Source: Oscillospiraceae bacterium (lineage in GTDB: Bacteria > Bacillota > Clostridia > Oscillospirales > CAG-272). Taken from it: a DNA stretch of 43,292 bases. Numbering within the stretch: the first letter of the stretch is position 1; every line of letters starts with the position of its first letter. The translations under genes were made by a program, and so were the position numbers. Location: contig SVQP01000012.1 of the NCBI GenBank assembly GCA_015065285.1, positions 1-43,292 on the forward strand, read 5' to 3'. Shown one piece after another: positions 8,060 to 16,041 of this stretch. The notes beneath the pieces are model-generated. The model did no database searches. It had not been told where the DNA came from and worked only from the letters and a program-made list of their open reading frames with translations.

Positions 8060-10357
8060 ATGATGAACGCAAACGTTTTGACGCAGGCGCAAAAGGTGAA
8101 ATTGCTGCAAGGGCGGGATATGTGGTATACCAATGCCTTTGAAAAGCAGGGGATTTTCTCAATCTGCCTGTCTGACGGTCCCGCAGGGCTTTGCCAAAAA
8201 GCTGCAGCCGCCAAGGGGGTCACCATTGCAAGTGCAGTGCATGCCACCGCGTTTTGCGTACCTGTTGCCATGTCTTGCAGCTGGGATCGCGCGCTGATCG
8301 AGCGCGTGGGAGAGGCGATTGGCAAGGAGTGCCGCCACTATGGCACGCAGGTGCTGCTGGCGCCGGGCATGAATCTCAAGAGAAATCCGCTGTGCGGCAG
8401 AAATTTTGAATATTATTCCGAGGATCCCGTGCAAAGCGGTCAGATCGCCACCTCGTTTGTGCGCGGCGTGCAGAGTACGGGAGTGGGCGTCAGCCTGAAA
8501 CACTTTGCGCTCAACGGACGTGAGCACAACCGCTTTTACGGAAATAGCGTAGCAGACGAGCGCGCCATGCGCGAGGTGTGGCTGCGCGGCTTTGAAATGG
8601 CGGTCAAAGAGGCAAAGCCCTATACCGTCATGGCGGCATACAACAAGGTCAACGGCACGCATGCTGCGCAAAGCGGCGCGCTGCTGGAGGATATTTTGCG
8701 TCGTGATTGGGGCTTTGACGGGGTTGTTATGAGTGACTGGGGCGGCATTGCAAATCGCCCTGCGGCATTGCTTGCCGGGTGTGATCTGGAAATGCCGGGG
8801 CAGGTTGCCGCAAGGCAGCGGCAGCTGAGACGGCTGGCGCGCAAAGACGAGAGCATTGCGCGTGCCGTGGATACAAGCGCACAGCGCGTGCTGACGTTGG
8901 TGGAGCGGTGCACGCAGAATTTGCCCGACGTGGGCAAGGTTGATTTTGCAGCCCATGCCGCGCTTGCCGAGCAGGTGGCATGCAGGAGCGCTGTGCTGCT
9001 GCAAAATCATGGTGTGCTGCCGCTTGGCGCGCAGAGCAACGTGTTTGCAGCAGGACCGTTCTTTGTGCAAATGCGCTATCAGGGCGCAGGCAGCTCCCAG
9101 GTGAATCCCACAGAGGTGGATAGCCCCGCGCAGGCGCTGGAAAAAAGGGGTATTGCATGCGCGAAATCCCCCGAGGCGGCGGACGTAATTTTGTATTTCG
9201 GTGGCTTGACCGATCTTGAAGAATGCGAGGGCGAGGATCGCGCGCATATGCGATTGCCCGAGGATCAGCTTGCCGAGCTGCGTGTGCTGCTATCGCATGG
9301 CAAGCCGGTGGTGCTGGTGTTGTACAGCGGCTGTGTGGTGGAGATACCGGAAGGCTTGGCTGCCGTGCTGCTGATGCATCTGCCCGGTATGCGAGGCGGC
9401 GAAGCAAGTGCTGCGCTTTTGTTCGGGGAGCAAAATCCTTCGGGTAGGCTGAGCGAGACGTGGTTGACGGACAGCGAGCAAAGCTATTGTGCTGCGCAGT
9501 TCAAATCCGACAGCATGCACGACGTGTATGCCGAGAGCGTATACGTTGGCTACAGATATTACGATGCGTATCCCGAGCGCGTGCGATATCCGTTTGGGCA
9601 CGGACTGAGCTATACCGAGTTTGCCTACAGTGATCTTGAGGTACAGGTGGCGGACGGCAAGGTGATTGCCCACGTCAGCGTGACAAATACGGGCAAGCGC
9701 GACGGTGCTGAGGTGGTGCAGCTGTACGTGCAGAACGCACCCTGCGAGGTGTTCCGCCCGAAAAAGGAGCTCAAAGCCTTTGCCAAGGTGTTTCTTGCAG
9801 CAGGGCAAACGCAGCGCGTCAGTCTTGAATTTGCCTGCAAGGATCTTTCCTATTGGCACATCGGCAAGCATGATTGGGTGCTGCCGGATGGCGAATATGA
9901 GATTCTGATCGCCAAGGACGCACAGCATACAGAGCTTGCGCAAGCCGTGCACGTGGACGGTGCGCATGCAAGTTGCCCCTATAGCCAAGAGGTCGTGCAG
10001 GCATACGCAACGCCTGCGAGTGATAAGGCGGCATTTGCAGCGCTTTACGGGGAGCTGCCTGCCGAACCCGATCGCTTGCCGCTGAGTGTGGAATCACCGT
10101 TTCGCGATTACCGCAAGACGTTGCTTGGCAGAGTGCTTTGGAAGGTCATTGCCTGCGTGCTGGACGGCAACGTCAAAAAGGCGCGAGGGAAGGCGCACAC
10201 CAAGGATGGGCTGCTCAAGCTCAAAAACGCTTATTTCATTCGTTGTATGATGCCCGGCGCATCCATGCGCACCGTGGCAAGCTCCTCCAGTGGCAGATTG
10301 CCCATGGGAGCGGCGCGTGCGGTCGCATTCGTTTGCCGTGGTAAGAAAAGAGGATAA
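8060..10357 (+). CDS. Glycoside hydrolase family 3 beta-glucosidase
   Basis: This 765-residue enzyme probably hydrolyses beta-glucosides such as cellobiose, by retention. The (beta/alpha)8 domain carries KHFALNGREHNR and the nucleophile loop GFDGVVMSDWGG (Asp226). The second domain carries GGLTDLEECEGEDR, where Glu390 fits the EGxDR acid/base position of GH3 enzymes. A fibronectin-III-like domain (VSVTNTGKRDGAEVVQLYV) follows, then a roughly 110-residue tail. There is no signal peptide, so it acts in the cytoplasm on imported sugars. AGGGAG at 8049-8054 serves either ATG 8060 or ATG 8063. Confidence 0.92.
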   Translation: MMNANVLTQAQKVKLLQGRDMWYTNAFEKQGIFSICLSDGPAGLCQKAAAAKGVTIASAVHATAFCVPVAMSCSWDRALIERVGEAIGKECRHYGTQVLLAPGMNLKRNPLCGRNFEYYSEDPVQSGQIATSFVRGVQSTGVGVSLKHFALNGREHNRFYGNSVADERAMREVWLRGFEMAVKEAKPYTVMAAYNKVNGTHAAQSGALLEDILRRDWGFDGVVMSDWGGIANRPAALLAGCDLEMPGQVAARQRQLRRLARKDESIARAVDTSAQRVLTLVERCTQNLPDVGKVDFAAHAALAEQVACRSAVLLQNHGVLPLGAQSNVFAAGPFFVQMRYQGAGSSQVNPTEVDSPAQALEKRGIACAKSPEAADVILYFGGLTDLEECEGEDRAHMRLPEDQLAELRVLLSHGKPVVLVLYSGCVVEIPEGLAAVLLMHLPGMRGGEASAALLFGEQNPSGRLSETWLTDSEQSYCAAQFKSDSMHDVYAESVYVGYRYYDAYPERVRYPFGHGLSYTEFAYSDLEVQVADGKVIAHVSVTNTGKRDGAEVVQLYVQNAPCEVFRPKKELKAFAKVFLAAGQTQRVSLEFACKDLSYWHIGKHDWVLPDGEYEILIAKDAQHTELAQAVHVDGAHASCPYSQEVVQAYATPASDKAAFAALYGELPAEPDRLPLSVESPFRDYRKTLLGRVLWKVIACVLDGNVKKARGKAHTKDGLLKLKNAYFIRCMMPGASMRTVASSSSGRLPMGAARAVAFVCRGKKRG

Positions 10358-10439
10358 AAAAGGACGCTTCCGTGGGGCTGCGTAAATAACGGAAAAATTA
10401 TCAAAAACCAATACTTTCAAATAGTAATTGCCCCAGGTG

Positions 10440-10463
10440 CGGGCGATCACAGATCGCCCCTAC
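10440..10463 (-). repeat. 24-bp palindromic repeat, left copy
   Basis: This is an exact reverse complement of 10514-10537. Each copy is itself a hairpin (GGGCGATC and GATCGCCC around a 3-nt loop). Repeats of the form GTAGGGGCGA...CGCCCG are familiar as dispersed elements in Clostridia; that is memory, not a search. Confidence 0.8.
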
Positions 10464-10513
10464 GGCTATTTTTTGTTTGGGTTTTACGTATGAAAGCCAC
10501 AGCACATACACTT

Positions 10514-10537
10514 GTAGGGGCGATCTGTGATCGCCCG
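10514..10537 (+). repeat. 24-bp palindromic repeat, right copy
   Basis: Inverted partner of 10440-10463, with 50 bp between the two copies. The pair could also form one long cruciform. It lies between the convergent GH3 and malQ genes. Confidence 0.8.
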
Positions 10538-10568
10538 TTCCTGCGGCAACTATTCATAAAAAAGCAAT

Positions 10569-10606
10569 TAAGGACTGCATCAAAACGATACAGTCCTTGA
10601 TTTTTG
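10569..10606. terminator. Bidirectional terminator between GH3 and malQ
   Basis: AAGGACTG (10569-10576) pairs with CAGTCCTT (10590-10597). GATTTTTG follows on the + strand, and AATTGCTTTTTT follows on the - strand. It serves the convergent GH3 and malQ transcripts. Confidence 0.75.
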
Positions 10607-10651
10607 CGAAATTCTCCGCTAATTTGTCAGCCTCATGGAAGCGCCCTTTTT

Positions 10652-12118
10652 TTATTCATTTCTTCCGCTCTGCTCGGTCAGCTTGCGGATGTGGTTTTTG
10701 ATTGAAGCCTTGTCGTAATTCTTGGCAAGTCGCCACTGCCAGTTGTCTCCCAACGTGCCGGGGGTGTTGATGCGCGCTGCGTCATCCAAGCCAAGATAAT
10801 CCTGCATGGGAATGATACAGTAATTGGCACGGCTGTCCAGTGCAAAGCGGATCAGGCGGTCAAGATCCTTGGCACCCTTATAGGAAGGCACACTGCGCTC
10901 AAAACGCACGCGCTGCTCGTAGTTGCGATCGTTCAGCCAGCCAAGCGTGGTGCGGTTATCGTGCGTGCCGGTGTAAACCACGCAGTTCTCGGTGTAGTTC
11001 TTGGGCAGGTAGTCACTCTCATCGCTGTCAAAGGCGAATTGCAGCACCTTCATGCCGGGATAGCCCACCTTGCGCAGCATGGCGTAAACCTTGTTGTCAA
11101 GAGCACCCAGATCCTCAGCGATCAGGGGCATTTTTCCGCCAAATCTCTGCTCCAGCTCGGTAAACATGGCAGCGCCGGGACCGTTTTTCCATTTGCCGTT
11201 GATGGCGGTTTCCTCGCCTGCGGGAATCGACCAGTAGTTGCAGAATCCGCGGAAATGGTCGATGCGTACAATATCAAACAGCTTGAATGCTACGCGCAAT
11301 CTCTCATACCACCAGCCAAAGGAGTCCTGCTTAATCGCCTTCCAGTCGTAAAGGGGATTGCCCCAAAGCTGGCCCGTGGCAGAGAAATAATCGGGCGGCA
11401 CACCGGCAACCGTTTTGCTTACGCCCTTGGCGTTCAGGCAGAACATGGTGGGGTTTGCCCACACGTCCGCGCTGTCGTCCGCTACGTAGATGGGCATGTC
11501 ACCCACAAGCAAGATGCCCTTGGACGCGGCATACTCGTGCATGCGCTCCCATTGGGTAAAGAACTTGTATTGCAAAAATTTCCAAAAGTCGCACTCCGCC
11601 TTGTCAATCTCCTTGTCTGCAGGCATGGTGTCCTTGCGGCGGTCGGCAAGTGCCCAGGTGTTGCGCCCCTTGAAATCATAAGTGCCCTTGATTGCCATAA
11701 AGGCGGCGTAGTCATCCAGCCAGAATGCGTTTTCGCGGCAGAAATCCTCATAATCGGGGCAGGCTGCCGCATCAAAGCGTGCAAATGCGCGACGCAAAAG
11801 AGGATAGCGCACGTAGTAAACGTGTGCGTAATCTACGTATTCGGTGGTGGGCGGCTGATCCTTGACCTCCTTTTTGGTCAGAAGTCCTTCCTCGATCAGG
11901 GTATCGAGGTCAATAAAGTATGGATTGCCCGCAAAGGCGGAGGGGGATTGATAGGGGGAATCCCCATAACTGGTCTGATGAATAGGCAGCAGCTGCCAGA
12001 TCGACTGCTTGCTCTCTGCCAGAAAATCAATAAATCTGAAAGACTGGCGCCCCATGGTACCAATGCCGTAGGGGGAGGGAAGAGATGAAAGAGGGAGAAG
12101 AATACCTGCGCGTTTCAT
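10652..12118 (-). CDS. malQ: 4-alpha-glucanotransferase
   Basis: This 488-residue cytoplasmic amylomaltase (GH77) transfers alpha-1,4-glucan segments between maltodextrins. Motifs are GDSPYQSPSAFAGNPYFIDLD at the N terminus and the catalytic triad: RIDHFRGF (nucleophile Asp287), PLIAEDLG (acid/base Glu335) and GTHDNRTT (Asp387). The length is usual for the compact family. The start has AAAGGAGG 5 nt upstream. It is transcribed alone from the promoter at 12151-12180, back to back with a carbohydrate-binding protein gene. Confidence 0.95.
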   Translation of the reverse strand: MKRAGILLPLSSLPSPYGIGTMGRQSFRFIDFLAESKQSIWQLLPIHQTSYGDSPYQSPSAFAGNPYFIDLDTLIEEGLLTKKEVKDQPPTTEYVDYAHVYYVRYPLLRRAFARFDAAACPDYEDFCRENAFWLDDYAAFMAIKGTYDFKGRNTWALADRRKDTMPADKEIDKAECDFWKFLQYKFFTQWERMHEYAASKGILLVGDMPIYVADDSADVWANPTMFCLNAKGVSKTVAGVPPDYFSATGQLWGNPLYDWKAIKQDSFGWWYERLRVAFKLFDIVRIDHFRGFCNYWSIPAGEETAINGKWKNGPGAAMFTELEQRFGGKMPLIAEDLGALDNKVYAMLRKVGYPGMKVLQFAFDSDESDYLPKNYTENCVVYTGTHDNRTTLGWLNDRNYEQRVRFERSVPSYKGAKDLDRLIRFALDSRANYCIIPMQDYLGLDDAARINTPGTLGDNWQWRLAKNYDKASIKNHIRKLTEQSGRNE

Positions 12119-12150
12119 GCAAGCCTCCTTTGAACGTGTTATGCAAATAT

Positions 12151-12180
12151 ATTATATCATACGCAGCGCGCTTTTGTAAA
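12151..12180 (-). promoter_or_regulatory. Sigma-A promoter of malQ
   Basis: On the - strand: TTTACA (12180-12175), an 18-bp spacer and TATAAT (12156-12151), with an extended TG. The -35 box is only 8 bp from that of the divergent promoter, so a regulator binding here would act on both. Confidence 0.78.
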
Positions 12181-12187
12181 GGCGACC

Positions 12188-12216
12188 TTGACTTTTTTCT
12201 CAAATAGTGTTACACT
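12188..12216 (+). promoter_or_regulatory. Sigma-A promoter of the CBM-yifB-CDF operon
   Basis: TTGACT (12188-12193), a 17-bp spacer and TACACT (12211-12216), with TG at 12208-12209. Confidence 0.7.
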
Positions 12217-12247
12217 TAAAGTGATAACGTATGATCGGAGGCGCGGC

Positions 12248-13123
12248 ATGGGACAGAGTAAGGTGCAAAGGCACACGGTTCAATGGTATAGCGAAGGTCA
12301 GCTTGTATGGGTTTGCAAGGTGGCTGACGGAGCATGTGTTCAACCCTATTATCCTACCTCGTCCGAGCGTTCCTTTTGCTGCTGGGAAAAGCAAGGGGAA
12401 GAGGGCAAGGCATTTGATTTTCGCACGCCCGTATGCTCCGATCTTTCGCTTTTTGCCGTGTACAGCGAGCAGCAGACAAGCATGGAAGGCTGCTTTGCCG
12501 TAGGTGCGGGCGCGGGCTCGCTTTTGGTCAGCCACTGGCAGGAGCATGAGTCGCTGCGCATGCAGCAAACCGATGCGGATACGTATCGTATTGCGCTTGT
12601 GCTGTATCGCGGAGATACCTTGCAATTCAAGCAAGCGGGTACGTGGCGCGGACAGATGGGCATTGCAGGACTTGTGCCGGACGGTGAGCGCGAAAGCTTT
12701 TGCTTTTTCGGTACAGCGGAGCATGGGGATATTATCGTGCAGCAAAGCGGTGAATACGTGTTTGAATGGCACCGGGGAGAGCAGCCCTGCGTCAAGGTCA
12801 AGCGCATTGGGGATGCCCCCGAGGGCTTGTGCTATCCCGATTGGTATATCGTAGGCGACATGAATGCGTGGCATGCAGAGCAGGCTTATTGGCTGACGGC
12901 AGACGGTGACGTTTACACAGCGATTTTGGAAATTGACCCCAAGGTCTTTGGCGCAACGCAAGCGCAGTGCCATTTTATGCTGCATAACCCGATCACGGGG
13001 CAGTATCGCGGAGCGCCCGACGGTGGGCATTTGAGTGTGCCGTGCGGCACTTACCGCATCACGGCAAGATTGCCGCTGGGCAATCTGAGCATAGAGCCGA
13101 TCGATCCCGAACAGGAGGAATGA
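12248..13123 (+). CDS. Cytoplasmic protein with InlB-type and SusE/F-like carbohydrate-binding repeats
   Basis: This protein has 291 residues and no signal peptide or membrane segment. Residues about 9-75 match the Listeria-Bacteroides (InlB B-repeat) pattern: HTVQWYSEG, a G-x-V-x-P turn, FCCWEK and FDFRTPVCSDLSLFAVYSE. Two beta-sandwich modules follow that resemble SusE/SusF starch-binding domains (about 80-185, with YRGDTLQFKQAGTW and SGEYVFEW; about 198-285, with DWYIVGDMNAWHAEQ and CGTYRITA). The start is ATG 12248 after GGAGG; the promoter lies over the earlier in-frame TTG. The divergent malQ supports a role in holding intracellular alpha-glucan, but binding is inferred. It ends 1 nt before yifB. 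Confidence 0.6.
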   Translation: MGQSKVQRHTVQWYSEGQLVWVCKVADGACVQPYYPTSSERSFCCWEKQGEEGKAFDFRTPVCSDLSLFAVYSEQQTSMEGCFAVGAGAGSLLVSHWQEHESLRMQQTDADTYRIALVLYRGDTLQFKQAGTWRGQMGIAGLVPDGERESFCFFGTAEHGDIIVQQSGEYVFEWHRGEQPCVKVKRIGDAPEGLCYPDWYIVGDMNAWHAEQAYWLTADGDVYTAILEIDPKVFGATQAQCHFMLHNPITGQYRGAPDGGHLSVPCGTYRITARLPLGNLSIEPIDPEQEE

Positions 13124-13124
13124 C

Positions 13125-14666
13125 ATGTTATCTGAGATTTACAGTGCCGGGCTTTACGGCATAGATGGCTTTATCGTCACAGTAGAGGCGGACGGTCAGC
13201 CCAGAATGCCGGATTTCGAGCTGGTTGGCTTGCCGGATATGGCGGTCAAGGAGGCTAAGGAGCGCGTGCGCACCGCATGCGAGAATAGCGGATACCGATT
13301 CCCGGGCATGGCATATATGGTCAATCTGGCGCCTGCAGACCGCAAAAAGGAGGGCTCGCAGTTTGACGTTGCCATTCTGACCGGTATTTTGCGCTGCGCA
13401 GGCGTGATCAACCGTGAGACCGATATGAAAACCAAGTGCGTAGTGGGCGAGCTTTCGCTCTCGGGCGCGTGGAGAGCGGTGCGCGGTGTGCTGAGCATGT
13501 GCGTAGCCGCAAGAGATGCCGGCTTTACCGAGTTTTACGTGCCGCTGCAAAATGCCAAGGAGGCAGCAGCCGTGCATGGTATTACGGTATACGGCGTGCA
13601 CAATATGCGCGAGTTTATCGACCACCTCAACGGCACCAAGCTCTTGCAGCCCACGCTGCCCGATGATGCTGCGCTGCAACAGGCAGGCACTGACTACGGC
13701 ATTGATTTCTCGGACGTCAAAGGGCAGGCGCTTGCAAAGCGCGCCATGGAAATTGCAGCTGCGGGCGGACACAATATTTTGCTGATCGGACCTCCCGGCA
13801 CGGGCAAATCCATGCTGGCAAAGCGTCTGGCAACCATTCTGCCGCCCTTGACCTTTGAGGAGGCAATTGAAACCACTAAGGTGCATTCGGTCACGGGCAC
13901 GTTGCCCGAGGGCACGTCGCTTTTGTCGATCCGCCCCTTCCGCGCACCGCATCACACGATGTCTGCCGTGGCGCTTGTGGGCGGCGGTGCCAATCCTCGT
14001 CCGGGTGAGGTTTCCTTGGCAAATCACGGTGTGCTGTTTTTAGATGAATTTCCCGAGTTCCCCAAGCAGGTGACCGATGCTTTGCGCCAGCCGCTGGAGG
14101 ACCGCCGTGTCACCATTTCGCGCGCCAGCGGACGCGTGACATTCCCGTGCTCGTTTATGCTGGTGGGCGCTATGAACCCCTGCCGCTGTGGCTATTTCGG
14201 ACACCCGACCAGACAGTGCACCTGCAAAGCGGGCGACGTGCAGCGCTATATTTCGCGCATCAGCGGACCCATGCTTGACAGAATGGATATTCAGATCGAG
14301 CTCCCCTCGCTTTCCTATGACGAAATTTCCACCGGCAATGAAAAGGCGGAAACCTCGGCAACCGTGCGTGAGCGCGTCATCGCGGCAAGAGAATTTGCCA
14401 AGGCGCGCATGGGAGATGACAAGATCACCTGCAACGCACAGCTGGATGCCGCAGGCATTCGCAAATACTGCCGGACCGATGAGAGTGCAGGGCAGCTTTT
14501 GCGCATGGCATACGATTCCATGGGGCTTTCTGCAAGAGGCTATGACCGCGTCATGCGTGTTGCACGCACCATCGCGGACCTGGATGGCAGCGAGATGATT
14601 CGCGACGTACACGTAGCCGAAGCCATTCAGCTGCGCAGTCTGGATAAAAAATACTGGGGAGCATAA
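13125..14666 (+). CDS. comM: YifB/ComM-family Mg-chelatase-like AAA+ ATPase
   Basis: This protein of 513 residues has an N-terminal Lon-protease-like S5 fold (LVGLPDMAVKEAKERV, NLAPADRKKEGSQFD). An AAA+ core follows, with Walker A GPPGTGKS (222-229), Walker B LFLDEFPEF, a conserved RAPHHTMS segment and a CRCGYFGHPTRQCTC cysteine cluster. A Mg-chelatase C-terminal helical domain ends the protein. In Gram-negative bacteria ComM is a hexameric helicase that drives branch migration during natural transformation; the role in Clostridia is less clear. GGAGG precedes ATG 13125. Confidence 0.93.
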   Translation: MLSEIYSAGLYGIDGFIVTVEADGQPRMPDFELVGLPDMAVKEAKERVRTACENSGYRFPGMAYMVNLAPADRKKEGSQFDVAILTGILRCAGVINRETDMKTKCVVGELSLSGAWRAVRGVLSMCVAARDAGFTEFYVPLQNAKEAAAVHGITVYGVHNMREFIDHLNGTKLLQPTLPDDAALQQAGTDYGIDFSDVKGQALAKRAMEIAAAGGHNILLIGPPGTGKSMLAKRLATILPPLTFEEAIETTKVHSVTGTLPEGTSLLSIRPFRAPHHTMSAVALVGGGANPRPGEVSLANHGVLFLDEFPEFPKQVTDALRQPLEDRRVTISRASGRVTFPCSFMLVGAMNPCRCGYFGHPTRQCTCKAGDVQRYISRISGPMLDRMDIQIELPSLSYDEISTGNEKAETSATVRERVIAAREFAKARMGDDKITCNAQLDAAGIRKYCRTDESAGQLLRMAYDSMGLSARGYDRVMRVARTIADLDGSEMIRDVHVAEAIQLRSLDKKYWGA

Positions 14667-14687
14667 TTCGAATTTCGGAGGAAAACC

Positions 14688-15872
14688 TTGACTACCTTAC
14701 TGATCAAAACGTTTATTAAAAATCCCGAGGACGTCAAAGACGCGCGCGTACGCTCGGCATACGGCACCATGGTCAGCGTGGTGTGCATTGTGCTCAATCT
14801 GCTGGTTGCGGCAGGTAAGATCGCGATGGGCGCGCTGTTCGGTGCGATCTCGATCATGGCGGACGGTATGAACAACCTGTCCGATGCCGGCTCCTCGCTG
14901 GTCTCCTTGATCAGCTTTCGCATGGCGGCAAAGCCTGCGGATCGCGAGCACCCCTTCGGGCATGCAAGAATTGAATACGTGGCGTCCTTGCTTGTGTCGG
15001 TCATCATCATTTTGGTGGGTTGGACGCTGTTCACCGATTCGATCGGCACGCTGGTCGAGCTTTTGCAGAGCACCGAGCCTGCCTCTGTCAGTGACGCGGG
15101 CTGGTTGACCTACGCAGTGCTTGGCGTTTCGATCGCCGTCAAGCTTTGGATGTTCTTCTTTAACAGAAAAATCGCCAAAAAGATCGATTCTTCGGTCATG
15201 CGCGCCACGGCTACCGACTGCATTTCGGACGCGGGCGCAACGCTTGGCGTGCTTGCCGCGCAGATCGCAGCCTTCTATCTGGGTCTGCCTTGGCTGGATA
15301 GTGCCGTGGGCATTGCCATTTCAGTGCTGATCATTATAGCGGGCATTCGCGTGCTGGGCGAGACAAAGAATTCTATTTTGGGCGAGGCACCCGACGGGGA
15401 GGTCGTGGACGGCATCAAGGCGCTGGTGGGCGAGTACCCCGAGGCACTGGGCATTCACGATCTGATGGTGCACAGCTATGGACCCGGTCACCATATCGCG
15501 TCCTTGCACGTGGAGGTGGACGGTGAGGCGGACGTGTACCACACGCATGACGTCATTGACAATATTGAAAAGAGACTGCATGCCGAGCTTGGCATTATCG
15601 CCACCATTCACATGGACCCCATTGTGACCAACGACGAGCGAGTCAACGCGCTGCGCGAGCGAACCGGTGCGCTGATCAAGGAGATCGATGCAGGTCTTTC
15701 CATGCACGATTTCCGCGTGGTGGCAGGTCCCTCGCATACTAACCTGATTTTTGATATCGAAGCCCCCTTTGAGTGCAAGCTCAGTGAAGCCGAGATCAAG
15801 CAGGCAGTGGCTGACCGATTGAGCGGTTGGGAGGGCACTTTCTTTGCTGTGATCACTGTGGATCGACAGTGA
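14688..15872 (+). CDS. Cation diffusion facilitator metal exporter
   Basis: This 394-residue CDF transporter exports divalent metals (Zn, Mn, Fe or Co) in exchange for protons. It has about six N-terminal membrane segments (the first near VSVVCIVLNLLVAAGKI), site-A residues in ADGMNNLSDAGSS and in TATDCISDAGATLG, and the HPFGHARIEYVASL loop typical of the Mn/Fe-leaning branch. It continues with a cytosolic CDF dimerisation domain (VHSYGPGHHIASLHVEVDG) and a second, longer C-terminal extension. The start is TTG 14688, 6 nt after GGAGG; no ATG fits. It lies 21 nt after yifB and is probably the last gene of the operon. Confidence 0.88.
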   Translation: MTTLLIKTFIKNPEDVKDARVRSAYGTMVSVVCIVLNLLVAAGKIAMGALFGAISIMADGMNNLSDAGSSLVSLISFRMAAKPADREHPFGHARIEYVASLLVSVIIILVGWTLFTDSIGTLVELLQSTEPASVSDAGWLTYAVLGVSIAVKLWMFFFNRKIAKKIDSSVMRATATDCISDAGATLGVLAAQIAAFYLGLPWLDSAVGIAISVLIIIAGIRVLGETKNSILGEAPDGEVVDGIKALVGEYPEALGIHDLMVHSYGPGHHIASLHVEVDGEADVYHTHDVIDNIEKRLHAELGIIATIHMDPIVTNDERVNALRERTGALIKEIDAGLSMHDFRVVAGPSHTNLIFDIEAPFECKLSEAEIKQAVADRLSGWEGTFFAVITVDRQ

Positions 15873-15970
15873 GTTTGCATGATAGTAAAATATTCTTGCA
15901 GATTTAGACACGATTCGATCACAAAACAGCCGAAATATGAAAGTTCACAAATAAAATATTGCAAAACCTA

Positions 15971-15999
15971 TTGCAAAAAGCAGGGAAGTATGGTATACT
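15971..15999 (+). promoter_or_regulatory. Promoter of citrate synthase, inside a terminator hairpin
   Basis: TTGCAA (15971-15976), a 17-bp spacer and TATACT (15994-15999), with extended TG at 15991-15992. The -10 box forms part of the terminator stem that ends the CDF operon. Confidence 0.65.
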
Positions 16000-16020
16000 A
16001 TCCCTGCTTTATTCTTTTAT
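15980..16020 (+). terminator. Terminator after the CDF gene
   Basis: GCAGGGA and AGTAT (15980-15991) pair with ATACT, a bulged A and TCCCTGC (15995-16007), leaving a 3-nt loop. TTTATTCTTTTATTT follows. Confidence 0.8.
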
Positions 16021-16041
16021 TTCACGAAAGGGGTGTATCCC

